Positions 17,333-27,009 of a stretch of 56,928 nucleotides of DNA are shown here, piece after piece. A model generated the notes under the pieces. It saw nothing but the letters and a program-made list of their open reading frames with translations. It did not search any database and had not been told where the DNA came from. The translations under genes and the position numbers were made by a program. Source of the stretch: Akkermansiaceae bacterium UBA1315 (GTDB taxonomy: Bacteria > Verrucomicrobiota > Verrucomicrobiia > Verrucomicrobiales > Akkermansiaceae); NCBI GenBank assembly GCA_002307065.1, contig DBTN01000033.1, forward strand, positions 1 through 56,928, written 5' to 3'. Numbering within the stretch: the first letter of the stretch is position 1; each line of letters opens with the position of its first letter.

Positions 17333-18214
17333 TCAAAAGGTCGGCGCGGGGACGGTGGAAAGCGTCCTTTCCTCGTCGCGGCGGCGGAGAATCCGGTCGG
17401 CGACTTCGGTGACCATTTCGGAAAGCAGCAGCCACAAATGTGAGCCTTCGCGGTAATCGGCGGGGGCGATGTGCTTGACGCGGCCGGCATGCGTGCAGAG
17501 CTGGAAACATTTCCGGAAGGAGCGACCGGTCGGGTCTTCGGGATTGTAAACGGCGATGCCGTGGCCGCCGTTGCGGTTCATCACGGTGAAGCACGGGACG
17601 TCCGTCGGGCCGTCGCCGACGTAGACCATGTTTTCAAAAGGGATCGGGCGTTGCTCGTGCGGCATGTGATCGTTCACGTCCTGATCGTGGGCGAGCATGC
17701 CTTTGTTGATGCGGAAAAGGAATTGGGTTTTGGTCGTGTGGGAAATGACGCGTTTCGGGAAGCTGATGCGGCCTTCGGCGTCTTCGCCGAATTCGCAGCC
17801 GAAAATCGCTTTGACGAACGGTTGCAACCGCGAGCCGTCGAGCAGCGCTTTCAGGCCTGAGGAAATGATGTAGTGCTCGACCTTGATCCCGGCGGCTTCG
17901 TGATCGGGGCGCAGTGCCTTTTTTGGCAGGTCTTGGAAAAGCTCGGGCAGACCGGGGAAAAAGCTGAGGCCTGCGCCAAGTTCGCTGAGGCGGGCGTTGG
18001 TGACATTGTCCATGCCGAGGTAATCGAGCAGGCATTTCATGTAAGCGAGTTCTCCGTCCCACTTTTGTTCGGAGACGAGCGAGTTGCACTTTTTCCAAAA
18101 CTGCGCCGGGTGGATGCCGAATTCGGGGAAAACCACGTCGTCCTGCATGTAGCAGGGACTGAGCGTCTGGTCGTAGTCGTAAACCAGCGCGATGGTGTTT
18201 TGGGGAGCGGCCAT
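17333..18214 (-). CDS. HAD superfamily hydrolase
   Basis: 293 aa from the ATG at 18214. HAD motif I is D13-Y-D15-Q-T (VYDYDQTL), motif II the Ser in IISSG, and motif IV GDGPTDVPCF with two Asp; a Lys of motif III may lie in SFPKRVISH. The cap insertion between motifs I and II is large and helical. The family catalyses phosphoryl transfer through an aspartyl phosphate, and the substrate cannot be named. The start at 18214 (MAAPQNTIALVYDYD) is preferred; the in-frame extension to 18361 would overlap the divergent APC gene. It may be co-transcribed with mpl (120 bp gap). Confidence 0.8.
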   Translation of the reverse strand: MAAPQNTIALVYDYDQTLSPCYMQDDVVFPEFGIHPAQFWKKCNSLVSEQKWDGELAYMKCLLDYLGMDNVTNARLSELGAGLSFFPGLPELFQDLPKKALRPDHEAAGIKVEHYIISSGLKALLDGSRLQPFVKAIFGCEFGEDAEGRISFPKRVISHTTKTQFLFRINKGMLAHDQDVNDHMPHEQRPIPFENMVYVGDGPTDVPCFTVMNRNGGHGIAVYNPEDPTGRSFRKCFQLCTHAGRVKHIAPADYREGSHLWLLLSEMVTEVADRILRRRDEERTLSTVPAPTF

Positions 18215-18319
18215 GGCAAGGCGAGGCAAGCAACGCGCACCTGCCGCGACAAGGAGCAAGTTTTCGCGACGGATCGAATTTGTTTCTGGGAAGGCTTGGA
18301 AAACGCTAGGACTCGGGGA

Positions 18320-19690
18320 ATGTCCGGCCATTCCTCTGATGATTCCTCGAAACTGGTCCAAACGATCGGGCCCTGGCAGATTTTATTTTACGGTCTGGGA
18401 TCGATGCTCGGGGCCGGGGTTTATGTGTTGATCGGAAAAGCGGCGGGCGTTTTGGGCAACGCGGTTTGGTTGGCGTTTGTGGCGGCGATGATCGCGGCGC
18501 TGCTGACCGGTTTGTCTTATGCGAGCGTCGGCAGCCGTTATCCGAAGGCGGGCGGCGCGGCTTACGTGACACAGCGGGCTTATCGAAAGCCGTGGTTGAG
18601 TTACACGGTGGGCATCGCCGTGATGATGAGTGGCTTGACCAGCATGGCCACCGGTTTGCAGGCGATTGCGGAAAGTTTGGTGACACACGCGGGGATCGCG
18701 CTGCCGGTGAAACTGCTGGCGGTTTTGCTGGCGCTGATGGTGGGGGCGGTGATTTACCGGGGGATTCGCGAAAGCATGTGGGTGAACCTGTTTTGCACGT
18801 TTGTCGAAGTGGGTGGGCTGCTTTTTATCATCGCGGTCGGCGCGAAATTTTGGGGTGGAGTGGATTATTGGGAGGTTCCGCCCCAAGCGGCGGGCGTGGG
18901 AATTGCCGGGATCAGCATGGTGGTGATTTTGCAGGGCGCGGTGCTGACGTTTTTTTCGTTCATCGGATTTGAGGATATTCTCAACGTCAGCGAGGAGGTG
19001 AAGGAGCCGAGGAAATCAATTCCGTTCGGGCTCGTCGGGGCGATGATCGCGGCGACGGTGATTTACATGGCGGTGGCGATCACGGCGGTCTCCGTGATTC
19101 CGTGGAGCGAGCTTTCGACAAGTTCGGCGCCGTTGATGGAAGTGGCGAAGCGGGCGGCTCCGTGGTTCGGCGGGATCGACCGGGTGTATTTGTTCATCAC
19201 CATTTTTTCCATCGGGAACACCGCGCTTTTGAATTATCTGATGGGCTCGCGGCTGCTTTATGGGATGAGCCGCCAAGGATTGATGCCGAAATGGATGGGC
19301 AGGGTCCATCCGGTCCGGCGGACGCCGCATGTCGCGGTCGGCGTGCTTTTTCTCATTGTGACGGGGCTGATTGTGATCGGCGGGGTGAAGCAGTTGGCGG
19401 AGGCGACAGCGCTGCTTTTGTTATCGGTGTTTGTGGTGGTGAATCTCGCGCTGCTGGTGTTGAAATTCAGGAAAAACGAGGCGCGCGGGGGATTTGAGGT
19501 GCCGTGGATCGTACCGGTTTTAGGGGCGATCGTTTGTTCGATTTTGATCATCAGCCGGATTCAAGGAGCGATCACCAGTCCGGATCCGGCCATGCGGACG
19601 GCACCGATCGTCGCGGCGGCGGTGATCGTCGCGAGTCTGATTCTCCATCGGATTTTGAAACCGGTGGAGGTGGTCGTTCACGAAGAATGA
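18320..19690 (+). CDS. APC superfamily amino acid permease
   Basis: 456 aa from the ATG at 18320. The first helix carries the APC motif GSMLGAGVYVLIGKAAG, and about 12 hydrophobic helices follow, including TFFSFIGFEDILNVSEEVKEPRKSIP (the conserved segment after TM6) and YGMSRQGLMPKWM (after TM8). It is an inner-membrane transporter of amino acids or amines; the substrate is unknown. The frame is open back to 17873, but that part is antisense to the HAD gene. A 105-bp divergent promoter region lies between the two. Confidence 0.9.
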   Translation: MSGHSSDDSSKLVQTIGPWQILFYGLGSMLGAGVYVLIGKAAGVLGNAVWLAFVAAMIAALLTGLSYASVGSRYPKAGGAAYVTQRAYRKPWLSYTVGIAVMMSGLTSMATGLQAIAESLVTHAGIALPVKLLAVLLALMVGAVIYRGIRESMWVNLFCTFVEVGGLLFIIAVGAKFWGGVDYWEVPPQAAGVGIAGISMVVILQGAVLTFFSFIGFEDILNVSEEVKEPRKSIPFGLVGAMIAATVIYMAVAITAVSVIPWSELSTSSAPLMEVAKRAAPWFGGIDRVYLFITIFSIGNTALLNYLMGSRLLYGMSRQGLMPKWMGRVHPVRRTPHVAVGVLFLIVTGLIVIGGVKQLAEATALLLLSVFVVVNLALLVLKFRKNEARGGFEVPWIVPVLGAIVCSILIISRIQGAITSPDPAMRTAPIVAAAVIVASLILHRILKPVEVVVHEE

Positions 19691-19734
19691 TCGCGGCAGA
19701 CGTCTTTTGCGATGAGCCGGTGCGCGGCGGGCTC

Positions 19735-20631
19735 TCAGCGGGTCAGATTTTCCAAGGCGGCTTCGAGTGTCGGAAACCGGAAGGCAAATCCGTCCGCCTC
19801 AAGCGTGGCCGGAAGCGCGCGCTGGCTTTCCAATAAGGTGCCTCCGAATTCGCCGAGGGCGATTTTCAGCGCGAAACCGGGGACGGTGAAAAGCGCAGGG
19901 CGGTGGAGTGCAGCGGCGAATTTTCGGGTGAAATCCGCGTTTCTCTCCGGGTGCGGGGCGCTGCCGTTGATCGGACTGTCGAGGGATTTTGAAAAAACCG
20001 CGTGGACGATGGCACCGCGCAGATCTTCGACATGGATCCACGGCATCCATTGGCGACCGGTTCCAAGTTTTCCGCCGATACCGGTTTTAAAGACGGTCGA
20101 GAGCTTTTCAAAAGCGGGTCCGCCTTTTCCCAAAACGATCCCAGTTCGAAGGCGGACGACGCGGAGTCCGAGGTCTTGGGCATCGAGTGCGGCGTCTTCC
20201 CATTCGCGGCAGAGATCGGCGAGGTAACCGGTTCCGGCGGCGGATTTTTCGGTGAGGATTTCGTCGGAGCGATCACCATAAATCCCGACGGCGGAGCCAT
20301 TGATGAGAACGTTCGGGCGTGAGTGTTCAGGCAGGCGGCGGAGCGCGGCGACGATTTGGTAGGTGGTGCCGACGCGGCTTTCGTGAAATTTCCGCCGGTT
20401 TTCCTCCGTCCAGCGTTGGTCGATCGGTTCGCCTGCGAGATTGATCACGGCATCGTGGTCGGAAAGATCGAGAGATTCCGGGGTTTGCCAGCGGTCGACA
20501 TTCGGTAATTCGCCTTTTCCGGATCGGCTGATACCGGTGACGGCGACTCCGCGGTTCGCGAGAAGTTCAGGGAGTCCGCGACCGATAAAACCGGTCACGC
20601 CGATGATGGCGACGCGTTTGATTGCTGGCAT
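19735..20631 (-). CDS. TIGR01777 family epimerase (YfcH-like short-chain dehydrogenase)
   Basis: 298 aa. The Rossmann motif is GVTGFIGRGL (residues 11-20), followed by NLAGEPIDQRWTEENRRKFHESRV, typical of TIGR01777/YfcH proteins, then NGSAVGIYGD (the SAxxxYG active-site region), MPWIHVEDL and a C-terminal domain with GFALKIALGE. It is probably a cytoplasmic NAD(P)-dependent sugar-nucleotide epimerase-like enzyme; the substrate has not been established for the family. It is convergent with the APC gene and divergent from lptD. Confidence 0.88.
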   Translation of the reverse strand: MPAIKRVAIIGVTGFIGRGLPELLANRGVAVTGISRSGKGELPNVDRWQTPESLDLSDHDAVINLAGEPIDQRWTEENRRKFHESRVGTTYQIVAALRRLPEHSRPNVLINGSAVGIYGDRSDEILTEKSAAGTGYLADLCREWEDAALDAQDLGLRVVRLRTGIVLGKGGPAFEKLSTVFKTGIGGKLGTGRQWMPWIHVEDLRGAIVHAVFSKSLDSPINGSAPHPERNADFTRKFAAALHRPALFTVPGFALKIALGEFGGTLLESQRALPATLEADGFAFRFPTLEAALENLTR

Positions 20632-20724
20632 GGTGGAGGGTGGGCGAGTGCAAGAGATAGGATACGCGCAGGTCGGCGGCTTTCCATCTTTACTTCGCGG
20701 GGCGGCCTTCGTCTTATCGCCGCG

Positions 20725-23202
20725 ATGTTCAAACTTGCCGGGTCGCTCGTTTCACTGCTGCTGGTTCTGCCGCTTTGTGCCCAGGAACCGCCTCTTTTGC
20801 CGGAAGATGTTCCTCAGGGTGACGATCCCTTGCCGATGGTCGATACGATCACGCCCGTGCCAGCTCCTGAAATTCCTTTGGGTGCCGCTTTGCCAGGGAT
20901 GGAATCCATGCCGGAAAGCCTGAAAATCGATAACAAGGGCGGGACGATCGAAGGAGATTTGGAATCCGGTATCCGGTTTGGGGGGCCGGTGAAGGTGCAG
21001 GGCGACAATGGGTTGGAAATTTTCGCCGACACCGCGCTGTGGGACAAAAAAGAGGAAAAGGTTACTTTGGAGGGTAACGTCACGATTTATCAGGGAAATA
21101 GCCTGAATCGAGGGGAAAAGGCGGTGTATTATTATGTCACCAAGAAACTCGATACCACTGGCTTGCGGGCTTCGGTCGATCCGATGTTTCTGGAATCGGG
21201 GAAATTCCGGACGGAATACGAGGAGGATGGGCGGCAGGTTTTAGTGGGCGAGGACGCGGGAATCACCACCCATGACGTCGAGAAGCCGGACTTTTGGCTG
21301 AGGGCGAAGGAAACGCGCGTTTATCCGAACGATAAGGTCACCTTCAAAAACATGCGGCTGTATGCGGGTGAGGTGCCGATTTTTTGGCTGCCGTATTTGA
21401 GCCAGCCGCTGGATTCCGAACTGGGCTATCATTTCGAGCCTGGCGGAAAGTCGAGTTGGGGACCGTATTTGCTGAACTACTACGGCATCATGCTCGGCGG
21501 CGAACGCAATGCGGAAACCGGTGAAAACAAGGACGCGTGGCTGCTCACGACATTTCGCTTCGATATCCTGACGCGCCGGGGAGTCGGAACCGGTTTGGAT
21601 TTGCAGGATAAGCGGTTGGAGGATCAGGGAGATGAGATAAAAGGCTTGAGCCTTTATTATCTCAAGGATGCTGACCCGACGATTTCGCGCTCGGGGGTGA
21701 CTCGGGAAAGTATTAGCAATGACCGGTACGGAATCAAACTGCAGCAGCGCCAACTGTTCGACATGCCGGACGATGCCGAATGGCGGGCGGACGTGAATTT
21801 GAATTTCCTCAGTGACCGGTATTATCGTGAGGACTACGAACCGGAACTCTATCAGGACGATCCGTATCCAGATAACACCGCCGGGATTTTTCGCCGAGAT
21901 CAGACCTCGTTGCTGTCGTTGTATGGGCGGTTTCGAATCAACGATTTTTATCGAAGTGATACCCGCCTTCCAGAGATCGCCTTCGATCAGGCACGGCGGC
22001 CGTTGTTCGGACTGCCGATCTTGCATGAAGGAACGACTTCGGTCGGGGTGATCGGTGTCGAGGCGGCAGATTTCAAACGCAGCTCGGTGATCGATCCGTT
22101 GCTTTCATTGCCTCCGGGCGATCCGAGGGCGAACGATTTGCTGGATCAGTTGCAAGGTTACGAACGCGAACTTGCGCTGCGAATCCGCGCGCTCTCGCCG
22201 GATGATCCGCGCATCGAAGGTCTGCGTGCCCAGCTTTTGGATTCGGATTTCACCCGATTCCACACGTATCAGGATTTCTCCCTGCCGATGATGTTGGGCG
22301 GTTGGCTGAGCGTCACACCGCAGGCCGGAGTCGGTCACACGCGCTACTGGTCGGCGGATGGCCCCTCCAGTTCGATCGATCGCACGTTGCTGCACGCGGG
22401 TACGGAGGTTTCGCTGAAATTTTCGAAAGATTTTGGCGATTTCCAAGATCATGGCTGGGGCTTGAATGGTCTGCGCCACGTGCTTCAGCCATACGCGAAT
22501 TGGTCGCTCTTGTCGGCCGATTCGGCGGGGGAAGATGATCCTCGGATCGACCGATTGACTTTCAGCACGCGTCCACGCCCGCTTTCTCCTTCGCGCTACA
22601 CCGCGATCGACGACCTTCAAAGCTGGAACACGCTACGCCTCGGCACCCGCAACCGGTTGCTGACGAAACGCGATGGTCAAACCCACGAATGGTTGTTTCT
22701 CGACACCTACATGGACGGCTATTTGGAAGACTCGGAGCTGGATCGGACGTTTTCAAATCTCTACAATGATCTGCGTTTCAGGCCATTACCGTGGATGTCG
22801 ATCGATGTGGAAACGCAGCTCCCGGTCTTCGGAGGAGGAGATGATTTCAGCGAGTTCAGCGGTCGTCTTACGTTGATGCCGACGGAGAATTTTGAGTTTT
22901 CGGTCGGGTACCGAGTCCTCGACGATCATCCGGTTTTGGTCGATTCCAATCGGATCGACTTGCGGACCTACACCCGGCTTCAGGAAAACTGGGGTTTGGG
23001 CACGCGGCACGTTCTTGAAACGGACGACGGCGTTTTGGAATCTCAACAATACATGCTGCACCGGGATTTTGGCAGTTGGGTCGGTGGCGTCGGGATCACC
23101 CACCGGGACAACCGCTTGCGGGAAGAGCTTGGCGTGATGTTTAGCCTCACCTTGAAGGATTTTCCTGCGGCCTCCTTGCCTTTCAGCCTTGATGCGGAAT
23201 AA
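20725..23202 (+). CDS. lptD: LPS-assembly outer-membrane protein LptD
   Basis: 825 aa with a signal peptide (LVSLLLVLPLCAQ). An N-terminal OstA/LptA-like beta-jellyroll follows (~residues 75-210: ADTALWDKKEEKVTLEGNV, RGEKAVYYYVTKKL), then the LptD hallmark VPIFWLPYLSQPLD (~residues 218-231) and a large beta-barrel up to FSLDAE. It inserts LPS into the outer leaflet of the outer membrane. The paired disulfide cysteines of the E. coli protein are absent: the only Cys is in the signal peptide. No lptE lies next to it. A nitroreductase gene begins 9 bp downstream. Confidence 0.87.
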   Translation: MFKLAGSLVSLLLVLPLCAQEPPLLPEDVPQGDDPLPMVDTITPVPAPEIPLGAALPGMESMPESLKIDNKGGTIEGDLESGIRFGGPVKVQGDNGLEIFADTALWDKKEEKVTLEGNVTIYQGNSLNRGEKAVYYYVTKKLDTTGLRASVDPMFLESGKFRTEYEEDGRQVLVGEDAGITTHDVEKPDFWLRAKETRVYPNDKVTFKNMRLYAGEVPIFWLPYLSQPLDSELGYHFEPGGKSSWGPYLLNYYGIMLGGERNAETGENKDAWLLTTFRFDILTRRGVGTGLDLQDKRLEDQGDEIKGLSLYYLKDADPTISRSGVTRESISNDRYGIKLQQRQLFDMPDDAEWRADVNLNFLSDRYYREDYEPELYQDDPYPDNTAGIFRRDQTSLLSLYGRFRINDFYRSDTRLPEIAFDQARRPLFGLPILHEGTTSVGVIGVEAADFKRSSVIDPLLSLPPGDPRANDLLDQLQGYERELALRIRALSPDDPRIEGLRAQLLDSDFTRFHTYQDFSLPMMLGGWLSVTPQAGVGHTRYWSADGPSSSIDRTLLHAGTEVSLKFSKDFGDFQDHGWGLNGLRHVLQPYANWSLLSADSAGEDDPRIDRLTFSTRPRPLSPSRYTAIDDLQSWNTLRLGTRNRLLTKRDGQTHEWLFLDTYMDGYLEDSELDRTFSNLYNDLRFRPLPWMSIDVETQLPVFGGGDDFSEFSGRLTLMPTENFEFSVGYRVLDDHPVLVDSNRIDLRTYTRLQENWGLGTRHVLETDDGVLESQQYMLHRDFGSWVGGVGITHRDNRLREELGVMFSLTLKDFPAASLPFSLDAE

Positions 23203-23211
23203 TCCTGTCAC

Positions 23212-23856
23212 GTGAACCTGCCCTCTAAACAACTTCTCGAAGCTCTCGAACGCCGCTACGCCACCAAACAATTCGACCCAAGCCGTGTCATTCCGGCGGA
23301 AACTTGGGCGGATTTGGAAACATCGCTGATCCTTACTCCTTCGTCGTTTGGATTGCAGCCGTGGAAATTTCTGATCGTTAACCATCCGGAAACCCGGGAA
23401 AAACTCCGCGCCGCCTCGTGGGGGCAGTCGCAGGTGACCGAAGCTTCCCAGCTGGTCGTTTTTGCCGCTCGTACGGATCTCGGCGATGCCGACGTGTCTG
23501 CTTGGATTGAGCGGATCGCGGAAGTCCAAGGATCACCGATCGAGGGATTGCAACCTTTGCGAAACGTCATCGATGGTTTTATCAAGCCGATGACTCCGGA
23601 ATCGCTTTACGCGTGGAATGCTCGGCAAGTTTATATCGCCCTCGGTCAGCTCATGACCGGAGCGGCTCTCCTCGGCCTCGACACCTGTCCGCTGGAAGGG
23701 ATGAATCCCCGCGCGTATGATGAAATTTTAGGTCTCGAGGGAACCGGTTACGCGACGACCGTGGCTTGCGCGGTCGGTTACCGGTCGGAGGAGGATAAAT
23801 ACGCGAAGTTGCCGAAAGTCCGCTTCGACGCCGCGCGGCTCGTCGAGCGCATCTAA
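23212..23856 (+). CDS. NAD(P)H-dependent nitroreductase family oxidoreductase
   Basis: 214 aa from GTG. Residues 10-23 (ALERRYATKQFDPS) and the TPSSFGLQPWKFLIV segment are flavin-binding landmarks of the NfsB/NfnB branch, as are GQLMTGAALLGLDTCPLEGM and VACAVGYRSEEDKYAKLPKVRF near the end. It should be a cytoplasmic FMN enzyme reducing nitro compounds or quinones. It starts 9 bp after lptD, so it is probably co-transcribed, although a functional link is unclear. Its stop overlaps the stop of the convergent gene (CTAA at 23853-23856). Confidence 0.88.
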   Translation: MNLPSKQLLEALERRYATKQFDPSRVIPAETWADLETSLILTPSSFGLQPWKFLIVNHPETREKLRAASWGQSQVTEASQLVVFAARTDLGDADVSAWIERIAEVQGSPIEGLQPLRNVIDGFIKPMTPESLYAWNARQVYIALGQLMTGAALLGLDTCPLEGMNPRAYDEILGLEGTGYATTVACAVGYRSEEDKYAKLPKVRFDAARLVERI

Positions 23857-24308
23857 AACGGTTGTTTTTCCGGCGCTTTGATCCCAAGCATCTTCCAGAC
23901 GTGTTCCATGATCTTGGTGGAAACTTCTCCCATCAACTTGAAATGTTTGACCTTACAATTCATTCCCACATTGATCGAAGGAACGCGTCCGATGGGGGTG
24001 TCGGCTTCGCCGAGTTCCACAAACAATTGTTGCTCAATTCGTTGGGCGGCGGCTTCGTCCGAAGGCAATTTCAGCTTTGAAGCTAAATCCGTTTCCTTTG
24101 CGATTTCCAACATCAGCTCGTGATCGCGGATTTTTCTTTCGAGGTCGGCGGTCACTCCCTGACGTTGTTCTTCGGTAACCTCCGCGTTCAGGGGCAGTGG
24201 CACCCAAACTTTCGTCATCCGATTTTGCCGCCAAGTATATAGCCCGGCCCCTGCGGCGATTGCTAAGACAAACGCACACACCGCACCGATAACGATCCAA
24301 CGTCTCAT
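23853..24308 (-). CDS. Membrane-anchored protein of unknown function
   Basis: 151 aa from the ATG at 24308. One N-terminal membrane helix (WIVIGAVCAFVLAIAAGAGLYTW), then ~125 hydrophilic residues presumably in the periplasm. The helical part RQGVTADLERKIRDHELMLEIAKETDLASKL resembles the first part of Chlamydia/Verrucomicrobia small periplasmic proteins, but I do not recognise a family. It lies 47 bp from the divergent M16 peptidase start, so they share a promoter region. The frame continues to 24344 without changing the interpretation. Confidence 0.6.
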   Translation of the reverse strand: MRRWIVIGAVCAFVLAIAAGAGLYTWRQNRMTKVWVPLPLNAEVTEEQRQGVTADLERKIRDHELMLEIAKETDLASKLKLPSDEAAAQRIEQQLFVELGEADTPIGRVPSINVGMNCKVKHFKLMGEVSTKIMEHVWKMLGIKAPEKQPF

Positions 24309-24355
24309 TGCCCAAATTCTTAAAGACTTTCCTCCCCACTCCAAGCCAGAAATCC

Positions 24356-26872
24356 ATGGAATATCCTACCACCACCGCCACCGTCGAATCCCTCCCGAAC
24401 GGGCTCACCCTGATCCTCGATCCTGATCCCGCCGCACCTGTGGTCAGCGCGCAGATTTGGGTTGGAACGGGTAGCATGCACGAAGATGAACATCTCGGTG
24501 CCGGAATTTCCCACTTCCTGGAGCACATGGTTTTTAAAGGTACCCGGGACTTCGATGGCGACGCATTGGCCGATACCGTCCAAGCGGCCGGTGGCCATTG
24601 GAATGCTTACACCAGTTTTGATCGCACGGTTTATTACATTGATGGCCCGGCGGATTCGCTCGAAGTGTTTTTGAAAACCCTGACCGGACTGGTGTTTTTC
24701 CCCACGCTTCCTCAGTCGGAATTTGAAAAGGAAAAAGACGTCATCCGTCGTGAGATCGACATGGGCCTCGACGATCCGGACAATGCGTCCACGCGGTTGC
24801 TTTTTTCCACGGTTTTCACTCACGATCCGCGGCGTCATCCGGTCATCGGGCACCGGCATTTGTTCGATGCGATCCGCTACGATGACCTGATCGCCTATCA
24901 TCAGAAACGCTATACGCCGGATCGTTGTTTTGTGGTGATTTCCGGGGATTTTGATCCGCAAAAAGCCCGCGAGCTGACCCAGCATTTCACGGCGGATCGC
25001 CAGACCGGTGGTGGCCGCGACCCGCTGGTGCCGGTTGATTCGTCGCAACTCGGCCCGCGTCGTGGCCGCGAAACATTTGCCATCCCCACCAGCCGGATCG
25101 CGCTCGCATGGAAATCCCCGTCGCTCGACGAACCGGAAGCGCCCGCCTTCGACGTTCTCGCCGCGATTCTCGGTCGGGGGCGCGCGTCACGTCTGAATCG
25201 CAAGCTCCGTGAAGAACAAGAGCTCGCTCTGGAAATTTCCGCCTTTTCCTGGACCGGTCCCGGCCGCGCGGGAATCTTCGCCGCCAATGCCGATGCGCTT
25301 CCAGAAAAACGCGACGTGCTGATCGAAGCGATCCTCACCGAAATCTCCGATCTTTCTCACACCGATCTTGAGGACGATTTGGCCAAAGCGAAACGCCAGA
25401 TCGCCGCCTCGCAGTTTCGCAGTCTGACCACTGCGTCCGGTCGCGCCGCCGACCTTGCGTCGAACTGGCACGAAGCCCGCGATCTCGATTACACCCGGCG
25501 TTATCTTGCCGCGATTCACGCTGTCACCCCCGACGATGTTCGGAAAGCCGCCAACCGTTTGACGCGCGACCGCCTGAATCTCACCGTTCTCGATCCCCTT
25601 GACGCGCCAGCGCCTGCCAGCATCGCGAAAGCCCCGCGCAAGCTGGAGGAAATCGAAAGTTTCACGCTGCCAAATGGCCTGACGATCGCGCTCGTTCCCG
25701 ATCGTCGCGTCCCACTGGTCCATCTTCAAGCCGCCGTGCGTGCGGGCCTTCCTTCGGAAACTCCGGAAAACAACGGGCTGAATCAGCTCCTCGCCTCGAC
25801 CTTACCGAAAGGCACCGCCACCCGCAGCGCCAATCAGCTCGCCCTGACGCTGGAGTCCATCGGCGCGTCCATCGGCGCGAGCGTTGGGAACAATGCCCTC
25901 CTGGTACAAGCTGCCGGGCTTGCTCCGGACTTGGAAACGATTGCGGATGTTTTCTCAGAAGTGATCCTTTCCCCGTCGCTGCCGGTGGATGCGATCGAAC
26001 GTGAAAAAGCCAGCCAGCTCGCAGCGTTGGAGGAAGCACTCCAAGATCCGCTGCATACCGGTTTTCGTTCGCTGCGGAAAACGATCTTCGGAGGAACCGG
26101 TTACGGCCTGGATGCCCTCGGCTCCGTCGAAAGCCTGACGAAGCTCGACCGGACGGTTCTCGTGCAGCATCATGCCGCTCATTTCACCGCGAAAAATATG
26201 ACGATCGTCATCGCGGGCGATTTTGATTCGGCGGCTGCACGAGCACTTCTGACCGAAAAATTTTCCCATCTTCCCGCAGGCGAGGCATGGACCCCACCCG
26301 CGACCCGTCTGGTCCCCGGCGCGACCGTAACGGCTCACTTGCCGAAAAAACAGGCCGTGCTCACCATCGGGTTTCCCGGGGCCGGTGTCAGTGGGATTGA
26401 TCGCCACGCGCTGGCGATGGTTCAGGAATATTCCTCCGATATGGCCGGTCCGCTATTCACCCGCATTCGCGAGGAACTCGGCCTGGCCTACCAAGTCGGA
26501 GCGACGCAATTTCTCGGATTTGATACCGGGTTGTTCACGTTTTACATGGCGACTTCGCCCGATCAGGCGGACCAGGCCAAACGCGAATTGCTGGCGGAAA
26601 TCGAAAAAATCGCGGCGAACGGGATTCCGGATGACGTGTTTGATCGCGTTCGCTCGACGGTCCTCAGCGGTCTGGCGATTCAACAACAATCTCCGGCATC
26701 CGTCGCAAGGCATGTCGCTCTGGATCTCTTGTTCGGTCACCCTGTGGATCAATTCCGCACCCAGGTGTCCGTTTATCAATCCCTCACTCCGGAAAAGGTT
26801 CGCACCATTGCCCATCGGATTTTCCAAACGCCTTCCACTCAAGTGATCGTGCTGCCGGAAAATGACCTCTGA
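24356..26872 (+). CDS. M16 (pitrilysin/insulinase-like) zinc metallopeptidase, two-domain form
   Basis: 838 aa from the ATG at 24356. The inverted zinc motif HxxEH is HFLEH in GAGISHFLEHMVFKGT (~residues 56-60), with the third ligand Glu in KDVIRREIDMGLDDP. The first M16 pair covers ~1-420. A second, non-catalytic M16 pair begins at LEEIESFTLPNGLTIALVPD (~425), lacks HxxEH, and holds the substrate-side RTREELGLAYQVG-type segment. The single-chain arrangement resembles PqqL-type proteases. No signal peptide is evident, so location is uncertain. The start was chosen at MEYPTT, because upstream codons overlap the divergent promoter. Confidence 0.9.
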   Translation: MEYPTTTATVESLPNGLTLILDPDPAAPVVSAQIWVGTGSMHEDEHLGAGISHFLEHMVFKGTRDFDGDALADTVQAAGGHWNAYTSFDRTVYYIDGPADSLEVFLKTLTGLVFFPTLPQSEFEKEKDVIRREIDMGLDDPDNASTRLLFSTVFTHDPRRHPVIGHRHLFDAIRYDDLIAYHQKRYTPDRCFVVISGDFDPQKARELTQHFTADRQTGGGRDPLVPVDSSQLGPRRGRETFAIPTSRIALAWKSPSLDEPEAPAFDVLAAILGRGRASRLNRKLREEQELALEISAFSWTGPGRAGIFAANADALPEKRDVLIEAILTEISDLSHTDLEDDLAKAKRQIAASQFRSLTTASGRAADLASNWHEARDLDYTRRYLAAIHAVTPDDVRKAANRLTRDRLNLTVLDPLDAPAPASIAKAPRKLEEIESFTLPNGLTIALVPDRRVPLVHLQAAVRAGLPSETPENNGLNQLLASTLPKGTATRSANQLALTLESIGASIGASVGNNALLVQAAGLAPDLETIADVFSEVILSPSLPVDAIEREKASQLAALEEALQDPLHTGFRSLRKTIFGGTGYGLDALGSVESLTKLDRTVLVQHHAAHFTAKNMTIVIAGDFDSAAARALLTEKFSHLPAGEAWTPPATRLVPGATVTAHLPKKQAVLTIGFPGAGVSGIDRHALAMVQEYSSDMAGPLFTRIREELGLAYQVGATQFLGFDTGLFTFYMATSPDQADQAKRELLAEIEKIAANGIPDDVFDRVRSTVLSGLAIQQQSPASVARHVALDLLFGHPVDQFRTQVSVYQSLTPEKVRTIAHRIFQTPSTQVIVLPENDL

Positions 26873-26888
26873 TTCGACCATTCGAATC
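26871..26888. terminator. Hairpin at the end of the M16 gene
   Basis: A perfect 7-bp stem (GATTCGA 26871-26877 with TCGAATC 26882-26888) around a CCAT loop, beginning inside the stop codon. No T-tract follows, so it is only a possible terminator or mRNA 3'-end stabiliser. Confidence 0.4.
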
Positions 26889-27009
26889 GGAGACGGTTTC
26901 ACCTGAATTTCCCTTTCTTCTGGCAGTTTGAGGAAAAGGATTTTTGGGTCGTGGCAGCGGCACTCGCGTTCTGGCTTGCGATTCATCGCCAGCCGCTAGA
27001 GTTTCGGTC

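Noticed and set aside
17873..18319. Long upstream extension of the APC permease frame
   Set aside because: It is antisense to the HAD hydrolase gene, and the permease begins with its first membrane helix after 18320.
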